From Blastomyces gilchristii SLH14081 (lineage: Eukaryota > Ascomycota > Eurotiomycetes > Onygenales > Ajellomycetaceae), in contig NW_003101682.1 in assembly GCF_000003855.2 (NCBI RefSeq), positions 6,971,361-7,035,360 on the forward strand: a stretch of 64,000 nucleotides of DNA, read 5' to 3'. The notes under the pieces were generated by a model that saw only the letters and a program-made list of their open reading frames with translations, did not search any database and was not told the DNA's origin. Numbering within the stretch: position 1 is the stretch's first letter; each line of letters opens with the position of its first letter. The position numbers and the translations under genes were made by a program. This document shows positions 11,696 through 24,900 of this stretch, in pieces.

Positions 11696-12311
11696 TATAT
11701 ATAGATAGATATCTTTGACTTATTAATCTATAGCTTCTTATCAGTGAGATACTTACTCTGTAACTTACTATCTTCAAGCTTTAATAATCTATATAATGCA
11801 GATCTTAATAATTACAAGAATTCAAGAGTTTAAATACTGATTTTTTTATATAAATAGAATAGAAATAGCTGCTCTGTAGATAATTATTTATTTAAATATC
11901 AGTGAATTTATATCTATAAAATATTAAGTGTTGATGAGTTAATATATAGTAAGTCAGTTACTTATATAAAATATAATAGTAGTAGTTATAGATTATAATT
12001 TTAATTAAGCTAAATTATTAAATAATTAAATAATTAATTATTATAGTAATAGTAAGATTATACTCTCTCTTTTTAATAAGTCTGATTTAGATAATTTCAT
12101 ATTTACTTTAATTAATTAAGTAGAAGTTTAAATAATAAGAGATTCTATAATCTGAGTTATAAGAAAAATACAGATTAAACAGAACTTATACTCTCTCTAT
12201 AAGTTAGGAAAAAGAGTTAATTTATATAGCAGATCTAACAGCAGTATAGCTGTAATTATTGTAAACTGCTCTATTACTGTAGCTTTGAGTTAAATAACTT
12301 AATAGAAAGCA
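11696..12311. other. AT-rich spacer between Gypsy elements
   Basis: Very AT-rich, with no recognised motif, repeat end or reading frame. Confidence 0.6.
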
Positions 12312-12316
12312 GATAA

Positions 12317-12642
12317 TATCGCGGGCTACGCCCGATTGATAAATCAATTTATTACACTTTATAGATTTCTGCTTAAAGCTCTGATTCTCGGTCGCTGATT
12401 CATTTCATTACACTTCATAGATTTCTGTTAAAAGCTCTGATTCTCAGTCATTAATTCTTGATTGAGAAACTTACAGAGTTTCTATTCTTTCATTTTAAAG
12501 CTTTATCTCATATGTGTATAAATATCTGCTCTAATCACTGATTCTCATACTTTCTCTTTTATTTTTCTTCTCTAATGTTTTTCACGTTTGTTCTATAAGA
12601 TCTATATCTTAATATCAATCTATTTAGTGTAAGTCTCTTACA
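12317..12642 (+). repeat. 5' LTR of the outer Gypsy element
   Basis: 326 bp, ending CTCTTACA. It contains a 56-bp tandem duplication (12,351-12,406 and 12,407-12,462) that is shared with the right LTR but absent from the LTRs of the inner copy. Confidence 0.9.
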
Positions 12643-13553
12643 CTTGAAAAATGTTTATTATCTTCTTATTAGAAATAATTACTTATTGAAAAGATATCTG
12701 AATGTATAACAACGCGTAAGAAATAGAGAAATAAATAATCAGTTAAGTGAATACTGAGTTTCTAAATAAGAAGCTTACTCATCAGTTACTCTGACAGTGT
12801 AATAAGATCTTATAAAGAGAATATCAGTGAAAGATCTGAGAGTTCTGACATCTTAGATGTATAAGATATTCATATAAATACATTTCTTCTGAAGAACTCT
12901 TAAATGCAGATACTATACATCTGATAAATAATATAGCTATATCTACTAATAATATAAGAGAACTCTTGAATGTGAGTATAGATACAGTGCTACAGTGACT
13001 CTGAGCAATGTTGAAATTACAATAATAACAGATAGCTGATATGCATGTGAATTAACAACATTAATACAAAGAAATTGAATGATTAACTTAACAAGAAATC
13101 TCTACACAGACAATTTCAACACTGACTGAATTAGATATAAATACAGTGTAAGCACTGAAGAAATATTTAAATACTTCTACATATTTTAATACTTCTGATC
13201 TCACTCTCTACCTATCATGAAGATTAGACATACTTGTGAAACTAAGTATAGATAAAGATATGATCAGTTCATTAACTAATCAAGATTAGTATATTAATGA
13301 TTAATTGAAAGATTATGTAAAACAGAAGTTTTATTCATGAATGAAGACATGTAAATCAGTGTTATATATATCTGATAATATTATTAGACATCTAAATATT
13401 CTGTTCAGAAATACTGCTATACAGCAGAAGATATTAGATTCATTACAGAGTACTTAATAGAGAAATACTTCTCTTATAACATTCATCTCTGACTTCAATA
13501 TCAAGATTGTAGAAGCAGGTAATCAATCTTAAGAGAATTAAAAAAAGATTAAC

Positions 13554-13748
13554 ATGCTCAAGAAGATACTAACTTTTGAACTTTTACAAGCTCTTAGAAG
13601 TGTAGATGAAGATCTGACTTATGAAGACTTCTGTATACAACTTCAAACATTGAATAACCGTCTTATCAAGCTTAAAAGTATGCAGAATAATGACAGAAAA
13701 TGTTACACTTATACATTATATCAAAGAATAATAATGCAGATGTCATGA
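13554..13748 (+). pseudogene. gag fragment of the outer Gypsy element
   Basis: A 64-codon open stretch containing LTFELLQALRSVDEDLTYED. It has a near-identical counterpart in the inner element at 16,964-17,188, showing that both elements belong to one family. Flanking gag sequence is full of stops. Confidence 0.7.
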
Positions 13749-15753
13749 ATTGAATAGACTTGAATATCTATGTATAAACAAGAGTCTTCATCATCTGAAT
13801 AGGCTTTCAAGTTCCTGAGATCTCGCCTGAAGAAGCCGCTGATTGATGTTAATAAGAAGTGTACATCAACTGTAACTGATCAGAATATATTAATTTCAAC
13901 TGCTGATCAGTTTATGTATCTTCTTATTTAAGAAAAGAATTAATGTCAGTCTCTGTCAATCATGTTTTATTAGAGAAAGATTTGAAAGATAACTATGAAG
14001 ATACTCTGATGAAAGAGAGAAAAGATTAGCTTCTGCTCAAACTTATAAATAGAAGCTTGAAGAGGTCATATAATAATGATTTGAAGATAAAATAACAATG
14101 AATGTGATTCTTATATCTACTGTGATGAATAATATGTATAATATGAAAGCTATAATAGACAGTGATCTATGTCACAACTCACTATGCAATGATTAAATCT
14201 TCAGTTATAAGATACTGTAATCTTCAGTGTATTCTCTTATTAAAACTCTGACTTCTTGCAGAATTTGATAACTTAAAAGATGTTTACATCTGTTATATAA
14301 TAAAACTAAACATAGATGTTGAAGAACATCAATATGAAGATGCTTATATATATGAGATTAATAATCTTGACTATAATCTTATATCAGAACTTGTCTAGCT
14401 ATCTGAATAAAATATCTTATTAAATACTTAAAACAGGAGTTTAATATTCTTTAATAATGATTGAATTTATGAAGATGATATTTACAAGACTATGAACCTG
14501 ACACAGATCTCTGTTAACACTTATAAAATGCTCTGAAAAAGCTTCTGATGAAGTCACTGACAAGGTCACTGACAAGATTACTGATAGCAGAATTATATAA
14601 CAATCTACTCTATTAGTCTGACTAATATTAAAAAAGCTCTAGAAAAGTTATTCTGTGTTATATCAACAGATTCTTATACAAAACTCTCTCAATAATGTTA
14701 TGAATATTTAGATGTCTTTTAACAAGACAATGTTATAAATCTACTTCTCTTATAAGACTCAGAAGTAGATCACAGTATCAAGCTGAAAAAGAAGAATAAT
14801 AAGAATTCTGAATCACTGTAAAGCTCTCTTTATAATATGTTCTAAGATGAACTTCTTCTTCTTTAAAAGACACTTAATAATCTGTTGAATAAAGAATGTA
14901 TATATGTTAGTAACTCTTTCACTGCAGCTTCTATTCTCTTTGCAAAGAAATCAGATAAAGAACTTCAATTATGTATGAACTATTAAGAACTGAATAGATT
15001 AATAAAGAAAGACTGCTATTCTTTATCTCTTATCAATAAAACTCTAGTATATATCAGACAAGCTCAGTGATTTATAAAGCTAGATATTATTACTACTTTT
15101 CATAAGATCTGTATTACTGAAGAAGATAAGTGATTCACAGTATTCTAAACATAATATAGTCTCTTTAAATGAGTAGTTACATCTGTTGAATTAGCTAACA
15201 CTCTCAGTATATTTCAGAAGTATATTAACTGAGCACTCTGAGATTTTCTTAATAAGTTTATATCTGCTTATCTTAATAACATTCTCATCTTTACTGATGA
15301 GTTCAGAAAAGAATATCAAGAATATATGTAAAGAGAATTATAGTAACTATAAGAAGCAGAACTACTGATAGATATAGACAAGTGTAATTTTAAAGTCAAG
15401 AGTTTGAAATATCTAGATTTTATCATAGAAGCTGATAAGAAAATCTGAATGAATTCTGAAAAGATCTCTACTATTCTTGAATGAGAAGCTTTATACACTG
15501 TGAAAGATGTATAAAGCTTCATTGAATTTGCTAACTTCTATTAATATTATATAAAACTGCTCAGATATTACTAGATCACTTACAGAACTCACTAAGAAGA
15601 ACTCAGTATTTCAATGATCAGTGAACACTGAAGCTGTATTTATATAGATGAAGAAGATGTTCATTAATATCTCTCTATTAATAATATTTAACTCTAACTA
15701 TAAGATAGTTATTGAAGCTGACTTTTCTGACTATGTTACAGAAGAAGCTATAT

Positions 15754-16032
15754 TGTGACAGGCTGCGCCCGATCAATCATACAGACTATTTCATTACACT
15801 TCACAGATTTCTAACATTCCGACTCTCAGTCGCCGATCCTCGGCTGAAAACCTACAGAATTTCTATTCTTCCGCCCTGAAGCTCCACCGCGTACACCATC
15901 ATGTACACGTATAAATATTCACTCTGATCATCAATTCTCACACTTTCTCTTTCTTTCCTTCTCTAATGTTATTCTCTTTGTTATATAAGACCTATAATAT
16001 TATACTGATCTATTCAGCATAGGCCTCTTATA
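15754..16032 (+). repeat. 5' LTR of the inner Gypsy element
   Basis: Starts TGTGACAGGCTGCGCC and ends GCCTCTTATA. It keeps several CpG sites that have become TpG or CpA in the 3' LTR, and vice versa. Confidence 0.92.
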
Positions 16033-19000
16033 TTAGAATAATATTCATTATCTTCTTATTAGAAATGATTATTCACACATTGTCTTCTCATTAGAAATGA
16101 TTATTCATCAAGAGATATCTGAACATGTAACAATGTATAAGAAATAGAGAAACAGTCAAACAGTTAAGCAGACACTAAGTTCTCAGATAGAAGCTTGCTT
16201 GCCAGTCACTCTGACTCTGTAACAAGATCTTATGAAGAGAGTAAGATCTTACAAGAGAATGTTAGTGAAAGACCTGAGAGTTCTGACACTCAGATATATA
16301 AGATATTCATATAATTATACTTCTTCAGATTCTATAGATATCACACATTCAACAAATGATATAATCATGTCTAATGATAATATAAGAGAATCTCTGAACA
16401 TAAGTATAGACACAGTGACACAGTGACTCTGAGCCATGTTGAAACTACAATAATAACAAATAGCTGATATGTATACAACTTAATAACATCAATATGAAGA
16501 GATTCAACAATTATCACAACAAGAAACTCATGCAATTTCAACATCTACGGAATTAAATATGAAAGTGCTGAAAGAATGCTTAGATACTTCTGCATATTTT
16601 AATACTTCTGATCTTACTCTCTACTTATCATGAAGAATTAAAATGCTCGCGAAACTGAGTGTAGATGAAGATATTATCAGTTCATTAATTAATCAAGAGA
16701 TTCAAGATTGATATATTAATAAACAATTGAAGAAGTATATAAAACAGAAATTTCATTCATAAATGAAAGCATGTGAATCAGTGTTCTGAACATCTGATAA
16801 TATTATCAAATATCTTGATATTCTGTTCTGAGACACTGTCATACAATAGAAAGCATTGAATTGATTACAGAGTATCTGACAGTGAAACACTTCTCTTACA
16901 ACATTCATTTCTGACTTTGATATCAAGATTCTAGAAGTAGGTGATCAATCTTAAGAGAATTGAATGAAGATTAGTATACTTAAGAAGACATTAACTTTTG
17001 AACTCTTACAGACTCTTGTAAGTATAGACAAAGACCAGACTTATGAAGATTTCTGCACACAGCTTCAGACATTGAATGATCATCTTATCAAGCTCAAGAG
17101 TGTACAGAACAGTGACAGAAGACATTACATCTCAGTGACTCATACACCCGTGTCAAAGAACAGCAATAATGCAGATGTCATGAACTGAATAGATTCAAAT
17201 GTCTATACACAAGCAAGGATTTTTATCATTTGAACAGACTTCTGAGTTTCTGAGATCACTTCTGAAGAAGTTGCTGATTGACATTAATGTGAAGTGTGCA
17301 TCAACTCTAACTGATCAGAGCACATTGCTTTCAACTGCTAATTAACCTATGTGTCTTCACACTCAAGAGAAAGGTCAGTGTCTTCTTGTTCAAAGAATGA
17401 ATCAGCATCTGTTCATATTAATCACATTATATTAGAGAAAGATTCAGAAGATAACTATGAAAATATCTTGATAAAACAGAGAAAAGATTAGCTTCTGTTC
17501 AAATTCACAAACAGAAGCTTGAAGAGATCAGATGATAATAATTTAAAGAGAAAATGATAATGAATGCAATTCTTGTATCTACTGTGATTGATAACATATA
17601 TAATATAAAAGTCATGATAGACAGCAGTCTATGTCACTATACAATGATAAAATCTTCAGTTATAAGACATCATAATCTTCAGTATATCTTCTTATCAAAA
17701 CCCTGACTTCTCACAGAATTCAATGATTCAAAAGATGTTTACACTCATTATATAATAAAACTAAACATAGATGTTGAGAAACATCAGTGTGAAGACATCT
17801 ATATATATAAAGTTAATAATCTTAATTACAATCTGATGTTAGAACTTGCCTGACTATCTGAACAAGACATCTTATTAAATACTTGAAACAGAAGTTTAAT
17901 ATTCTCTAATAATAATAGAATTCATGAAGATGATATTCACAAGACTATGAATCTGACACAGATCTCTGTCAATACTTATGAAATGCTCTGAAAAAGAAGT
18001 TATTAAAACTGCTGACAAAGTTACTGATAGTAGAACTATGTATCAATCTATTTCATCAGTCTAGTTAATATTAAGAAAGCTCTAGAAAAGTTATTCTGTA
18101 CTATAATAACAGATTCTCATACAAAACTCTCTTAATAATATTATGAATATCTAGATATCTTCTGATAAGATAATATTATGAATATATCTTCTTTATAAGA
18201 CTCAGAAGTGAATTACAGTATCAAGTTAGAAAAGAAGAATAATAAGAATTCTGAGTCACTGTGAGACTCTCTTTATAATATGTTTTAAGATGAACTTCTT
18301 CTTCTTCAGAAGACACTCAATGATCTGTTAGATAAGAAATTCATATATATTAGTAACTCTTTCACTGCAGCTTCTATTCTCTTTGTAAAGAAGCTAGATA
18401 AAGAACTCTGATTCTGTGTGAACTACTGAGATCTAAATAGATTAATAAAGAAAGATTGATATTTCTTATCTCTTATCAATAAAACTCTAGTACAGATTCA
18501 GTGAGCTCAATAATTTATAAAGCTAGATGTCATTACTATGTTTCATAAGATTTGTATCACTGAAGAAGATGAATAACTTATAGTATTCTGAACATGTTAT
18601 AATCTCTTTGAATAAATAGTCACACTCTTTGAACTGAGTAATACTCTCAGTATATTTCAGAAGTATATCAACTGAGCACTCTGAGATTTTCTTAATAAGT
18701 TTGTATCTACTTATCTAGATAACATTCTCATCTTTATCAATGAATTCAGAAAAGAGTATTAAGAGTATGTATAAAGAGTATTAAAATAACTACAAGAAGT
18801 AGAACTATCAATTGATATTAATAAGTATGATTTCAAAGTTAAGAGTACTAAATACTTAGATTTCATTATAGAAGCTGGTAAGAGAATTTGAATAAATTCT
18901 GAGAAGATCTCTGTTATTCTCAAATGAGAAGCTTCATGTACTGTGAAAGATGTATGAAGCTTCATTGAATTTGCTAACTTCTATCAGTGATTTATATGAA

Positions 19001-21020
19001 ACTTCTCAGATATTATAAGATTACTTACAGATCTCACTAAGAAAGACTCAGTATTTCAATGATCAGTAAACACTGAAGCTGCATTTACACAGATGAAGAA
19101 GATGTTCATTAATATCTCTCTACTGATAATATTCAATTCTGATTGTAAGATAGTTGTTGAAGCTGATTTCTCTGACTATATGACAGAAGAAGTGATATTG
19201 TAATATGATAATAAAGATGTTCTATGACTATGTATCTTCATATCTAAGAAACTGAGTCTCACTGAATGCAATTATAAGATCTATAATAAGAAACTTCTTA
19301 CAATTGTACACTGTTTAGAAGAATGAGACTCTCAACTTTAAAGTATCTCTGAATTTGAGATAATCACAGATTATAAGAATCTTAAATACTTTATAACTAT
19401 TTATAAACTCACTGAATGATAGATGTAATGATCTGAGTTCTTAAGCTGCTTTTATTTTACAATACACTACTATCTCAGCAGTTAGAACTTGATAACAGAT
19501 ATCTTCTTATAATGAGAGTAAGATATGTCTTCTGATATAGCAGATATCTGTTGAATGAACTGAGAATACAGACTTCTAGATCTGAAGATATTAGTTGATC
19601 AAGATAAAACAACTTATAATACTATACATACTTCTCTGATTAGAACACTCTCTCTCTGAACTAACACTGATACTGATATCTTAACTTCTTCTGAATCTAC
19701 ACTAGATGAATTATAGTATATAACAGCTTAAACTGATAAACTTCTTCAAGCACTTATCAAAGCAGTATATCAAAGAGCACTCTGATTCTCTTCAGAACTA
19801 TGTATAAGAACTGACATCTCAGAATGCTTAATTGATAATAATAATACTCTATAATTTCATGAGTAATATTGAGTCTCTCACTTCAAATTCTTATTCACTC
19901 AGATAATGCAAGAGATGCATGATTTATATATAACTGATTATTCAGATTATGAATAACTGTATTAAATAATCTCTTAAAAGTTCTACTGATCTGAGACATT
20001 AAATAGCATCAGATATTTTATTCAAAACTGTAATTATTATTTCTTCATCATTTTATAAAAGAACTGTAGAGAAGATCTACTGAAATCACTTGATATTTCT
20101 AATAGAATCTGATGAGATATGATAATTAACTTCACTATTAATCTTTCTAAGAGTAAGAACTATAGAAATGTTCTGATCATCATGAACTAATTAAGTAAGA
20201 GTATTATATTGAAATTCTGAGATAAGATGAATACTGAATAAGTTACTGAAGCTTTTCTAAGAAGCTCATTCTATTGAATGCATGAATTGCTGAGATCTAT
20301 AGTATCAGATCAGAGCTGTAAATTTATGAGCACTCTCTGAACAAGAATCTATCAAGTTCTCAAGATTATATACTATTTATTAACTATCTATCACTCTGAG
20401 ACTGATAATGCATCAGAACAGATAATTCAGACTGTAAAGAATTATCTTTATAAGTTCTGCAATTACTTATAAGATAATTGATATAATCTTCATCTACACA
20501 CAGAGATTGCTATCAATGATCAAGATACTGTCTTAACAGATGTAAGCTTATTCTTTCTTACATACAGTTATTACATGAAAGTGTTGAATCTTCTAGAGAT
20601 TACACAGTTCATACTGAACTCTCACAGTTTAATTCAGATCACTGATACTATAGTAATAAAGCTCTGAGATGTCTGTGACTGAGCAGAGATCTTCATAACA
20701 ACTATGAAACAAGATTAAGAGAATCAAATCAATATTCACTAAGATCTCACTGAATAATGTAAGATAGAAGACTTAATGTGATTAAATCTTAAGAATATAC
20801 AGATGATATATTCATCTTATACACTGAATTATCACTATATCAAGTATAAAGTGATAGAAGTTCTAGATACTCATAACTACTGTCTTAACATATTATCAGA
20901 GATTCATGATGTTTTTTACACAAGCTTACTCTGCTGCACTGTCATCAATCTGTTCTCTTTTCAACTGACTTTCAACTGACAGCTGCCAGACATTATAGAA
21001 GAAGATAATGAGCTTGAGTG

Positions 21021-21072
21021 AGAGATTGAGAATATTCTCAATGAGAGATTGAGAATATTCTCAATGAGAGAC
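21021..21072. repeat. 23-bp tandem duplication in the inner element's chromodomain
   Basis: The unit AGATTGAGAATATTCTCAAT plus GAG occurs twice. The outer copy at about 23,310 has one unit. The length is not a multiple of three, so the duplication also shifts the reading frame. Confidence 0.8.
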
Positions 21073-21224
21073 TCTGCAGCTGCAGCTGACAATATCTCAT
21101 GAAATAAGTTAACTATAATCATCTGATCTGAACTCTAAGCTTCATGTTATCTGAGACAGCAGCTCTTGACTGATGAGAACTACACACTCACAACTCTATA
21201 TTACTTCTGAAAAGAGAGGGCTAA

Positions 21225-21504
21225 TGTGGTAGGCTGCGCCTGATCAATTATACAGACTATTCTGTTACACTTCACAGATTTCTAACATTCTGACTCTCAG
21301 TCGCCGATTCTCAGCTGAAAACCTACAGAATTTCTATTCTTTCACTCTGAAGCTTCACCGCATATGCCACTGTGTAACATGTATAAATATTCACTCTGAT
21401 CATTGATTTTCATACTTTCTCTTTCTTTTCTTCTCTAATGTTATTCTCTTTGTTATCTAAGACCTATAATATTATACCGATCTATTCGGCGTAGGCCCCT
21501 TACA
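21225..21504 (+). repeat. 3' LTR of the inner Gypsy element
   Basis: Starts TGTGGTAGGCTGCGCC and ends GGCCCCTTACA. Collinear with the 5' LTR at 15,754, differing almost only by transitions. Confidence 0.92.
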
Positions 21505-23490
21505 TATATTACAATATAATGATAAAAATATCTTATAATTATACATCTTTATATCTAAGAAATTAAGTCTCACTGAGTGTAATTATAAGATCTATAATAA
21601 GAAACTTCTCATAATAATACACTGTCTAGAAGAATGAGACTCTGAACTCTGAAGTATCTTTAAATTTAAGATAATCACAGATTATAAGAATCTCATGTAT
21701 TTTATAATTACTTACAAGCTTACTGAACAGCAGATGTGATAATCTGAGCTATTAAGCTGTTTTCATTTCATAATACACTATTATCTCAGTAGTCAGAACT
21801 CAATAACAGATACTCTCTTATAATAAGAGTAAGATATGTCTTCTGATATAATAAATATCTGCTGAATGAACTGAGATTATCAGCTCTTGAATTTGAAAAT
21901 ACTAGTTAATCATAATAAAATAATTTATAATACTATATATACTTCTCTGATCAGAACTGCTATTAATGTTCTGACTTGTCTTAAATATATACTGAATGAA
22001 TTGTAGCATATATTAGCTTAGACTGATAAACTTCTTTAAATACTCACTGAAGTAGTATATTAAGAAGCATTCTGATTCTTCTCAGAACTACATGTAAGAA
22101 CTGACATCTCAGAATACTTAATTGATAATAATAATACTCTGCAATTCTTTGAATAATGCTGAGTATCTCAATCTGAACTCTTATATATCAGAATAATGAA
22201 AGAGATATATGATTTATATATAACTGATTATTCAGATTATATATAACTATATTAAATAATCTCTTGAGAGTTCTACTGATCTGAGATATTAAACAGTATC
22301 AGATACTTTATTCAAAACTGCAATCATTATTTCTCTATTATCTTATAATAAAATTGTAGAAAAGATCTACTGAAACTGCTCAATATCTCTGAGTAAATCT
22401 AATAAGATATAGTAATTGACTTTACTATTAATCTTTCTGAGAGTAAGAGTTATAGCAATATTCTGATTATTATTAATTAATTAAGCAAAGATATAATATT
22501 AAAATCTTGTAATAAGATAAATACTAACTGATCACTGAAGCTTTCTTACAAAGTCTGTTCTATCAGATATATAACTTATCAAGATCTATAGTATCTGATT
22601 ATAACTGTTAATTTATGAGTACTCTCTGAATAAGAATCTGTTAAGTTCTCAAGATTACACACTGTTTATCAACTGCTTATTACTCTGAGACTGATAGTGT
22701 ATCAGAATGAATAATTCAGACTGTAAAGAATTATCTTTATAAGTTATGTAATTACTTATAAAACAATTGACATAATCTTCTTCTACATGCAGAGATTGTT
22801 ATCAATAACTGAGATGCTGTTTCAACAGATATAAGTCTGTTCTTTCTTACACATAGTTATCACATGAAGATGTTAAATCTTCTAGAGATTACACAGTTCA
22901 TACTGAACTCTCACAGTTCAATTTAGATTGCTGATAATATAGTAATAAAGCTCTAAGATGTCTATAACTGAGCAGAAGTCTTCATGATAAGTACTAAATA
23001 AGATTAAGAGAATCAAATCAATGTTCACTGAGATTTCACTGAGTAATATAAGATAGAAGACCTGATGTGATTAAATCTTAAAAATATACAGATCACATGC
23101 TTATTTCATACACTTAACTACTATTATATTAAATACAAGGTGATAGAAGTTCTAGACAGTTATAACTATTATCTTGATATCTCATCTGAAATTTATAATA
23201 TCTTTTATATAAGCTTACTTTACTATGCTATCACTGACTTATTTTCTTCTCAACTGACTTCCGACTGGCAGCTGTAACAGATTATAGAAGAAGATAATGA
23301 ACTTAAATAAGAGATTGAAAATATTCTTGATAAAAGACTCTGCAGCTGCAGCTGATAATATCTTGTAAAATAGATTAACTATAATTATCTAATTTGAACT
23401 CTGAGCTTCATATTATCTGAAACAGCAGCTCTCAACTGATGAGAACTATGTATCTGTGACTCTATCTCACTTCTGAAAAGAGAGAGCTAA

Positions 23491-23816
23491 TATAGCAGAC
23501 TACACTCAATTAATAGACTATTTTACTACACTTTATAGATTTCTGCTAAAAGCTTCAATTCTCGGTCACTAATTCATTTCATTACATTTCATAGATTTCT
23601 GCTGAAAGCTCTGATTCTCAGTTGCTAATTCTTGATTAAGAAACTCACAGAGTTTCTATTCTTTTACTCTGAAGCTTTATCTTATATATGTATAAATATC
23701 TACTCTAATCACTGATTCTCACACTTTCTCTTTTATTTTCCTTCTCTAATGTTTTTCACTTTTATTATATAAGATCTATATCTTAATACTGATCTATTCA
23801 GTGCAGGCCTCTTATA
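23491..23816 (+). repeat. 3' LTR of the outer Gypsy element
   Basis: 326 bp, the same length as the 5' LTR at 12,317, followed by the GATAA target duplication. More diverged from its partner than the inner LTR pair is. Confidence 0.9.
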
Positions 23817-24900
23817 GATAATAAGATTACTGTAGTCAGAGATTACTGTAGTCAGAGATCACTGTTCTTTTCTCTCTTTATATATAAACAGCTCTCACTC
23901 TTTATCTATCTATACTACTATTATTACAGCTTATGAAAAGTTCACTACTTATCTCTCTTTTATTTGCAGTGTTTTCTATCTCTCTGTTATAATCACTGAG
24001 TTATCTTCTAAGAGCTGAACAGCTCTAGCTAAGACTCTGACAGATAAATTATTAACAGAAACTATTACTCTTTTTATACTACTCTGCATTTATACAGTAA
24101 ATATGTAGAAGAATAAGACTTTTAATTTAAATTATTCTATTAATCAGAAGACTATACTACTGTATTTAAAGTAACTATAAAAAAACCTTATAATCACTGC
24201 ATCTGAGATGAAGACTTATTTATAAGTTATGTTCATCTTCAAGATTATTGTTATAATGTATGTATCAACTGTTACTATAGCAGTATAAGAAGTTATTATC
24301 TTTATTATTTAAGTAAGTCTATACTATAAATTCAAGTATAAATTAGTAATAAGCTGATATATAATTACACAACTGAATCATCAATCTCAAGAAGAAGAAG
24401 AAGAAGATAGAGAAGATGATAAAGAAGATGAAGAAGAAAACAGAGATAAAGAAAAGAGAGAAGAAGAAGAAGAAGAAGAAGAAGAAGAAAAAAAAGAAGA
24501 AGAAGAAGAAAAAGAAAAAGAAGTCTGTTATAGTTATTAAGTAGAATTTCTCTCTCTATAAATAATCTACTGCTACTGTTACAGTCTCAGCTCACTTTAT
24601 TAAATGTTATATCAGAGATGATAGTATCAAGCTGCTTGATATCAAAGAAGTTAAGATTGAATATCTATACTATGAGAATATCTCTCTTCAGAGAAAATTG
24701 AATCATTTTCAGCATCTCTTAAAAATAGCTATTGAATTCATCAAAGATGATTAGATAGCTTACAGACTGAGCTATGCAGATATTATTTTTTTTAAAAAAA
24801 ATTAGTTATTACAGAGCAATCAAATTGATGATTTATATGATTTATAAAGAAGAATGATGATGATGATGAAAATATTCAATTCTACTATATTGCAGTCTGC
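23817..24900. other. AT-rich isochore edge with GAA-rich microsatellite
   Basis: After the Gypsy LTR comes unassigned AT-rich DNA. It has a short tandem repeat at 23,828-23,862 (unit GATTACTGTAGTCAGA, about two and a half copies). A long purine-rich GAA/GAAA tract lies at 24,398-24,525. No coding domain was recognised. CpG-containing, normal-composition DNA starts around 24,890. Confidence 0.6.
24398..24525 (+). repeat. (GAA)n-rich purine tract
   Basis: About 130 bp of almost pure A and G on the plus strand, with long perfect GAA runs at the right end. Confidence 0.85.

Larger units (their letters stand above)
15754..21504 (+). mobile_element. Inner Ty3/Gypsy chromovirus, full length but decayed, nested in the outer copy
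   Basis: LTRs at 15,754-16,032 (279 bp) and 21,225-21,504 (280 bp) begin TGTG, and the insertion is flanked by TATAT (15,749-15,753 and 21,505-21,509). Domain order: gag (16,964-17,188 is the longest open stretch); protease-linker near 17,830; RT at about 18,500-18,740 (KLDVITMFHKICITEEDE, ANTLSIFQKYIN); RNase H at about 19,150-19,420 ([31 protein letters not shown]); integrase core at about 20,310-20,620 (STLWTRIYQVLKIIYYLLTI, YHSETDNASEQIIQTVKNYL); chromodomain at about 20,990-21,160 (IIEEDNELE.EIENIL). The polypurine tract AAAAGAGAGGGCTAA precedes the right LTR. It is less mutated than its host copy but still dead. Confidence 0.92.
12317..23816 (+). mobile_element. Outer Ty3/Gypsy element, split by a sister copy
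   Basis: Two 326-bp LTRs (12,317-12,642 and 23,491-23,816) are flanked by the 5-bp duplication GATAA (12,312-12,316 and 23,817-23,821). Internal sequence runs 12,643-15,753 (gag and first half of pol), is interrupted at 15,754-21,504, and resumes at 21,510-23,490. The RT at about 15,060-15,310 reads, across stops, as FIKLDIITTFHKICITEEDK, ANTLSIFQKYIN and AYLNNILIFTDEF (YLDD box decayed). A polypurine tract AAAAGAGAGAGCTAA lies just before the right LTR. Without the insert it is about 5.75 kb, a full-length element. LTR termini that should be TG..CA read TA, as expected from transition mutation. Confidence 0.9.
1..24900. other. AT-rich, transition-mutated transposon isochore
   Basis: The whole block is strongly AT-rich and almost free of CpG. 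No open frame exceeds about 115 codons, yet retroelement domains can be read across many stops (mainly TGA and TAG where Trp, Arg or Gln is expected). This is what repeat-induced, C-to-T type mutation leaves behind. Short patches of normal composition remain at about 1,440-1,800, 2,690-2,915, 6,440-6,760, 8,870-9,216 and 11,590-11,700, and inside the LTRs. The right edge near 24,900 is abrupt. No intact host gene was recognised inside. Confidence 0.9.

Noticed and set aside
24360..24540. Glu/Lys-rich coding region from the GAA tract
   Set aside because: Pure purine repeat with interspersed stops and no flanking gene structure; a microsatellite.
1..24900. CRISPR-like or satellite array
   Set aside because: Repeated similar sequences are explained by LTR pairs and sister Gypsy copies; no regularly spaced short repeats were seen.
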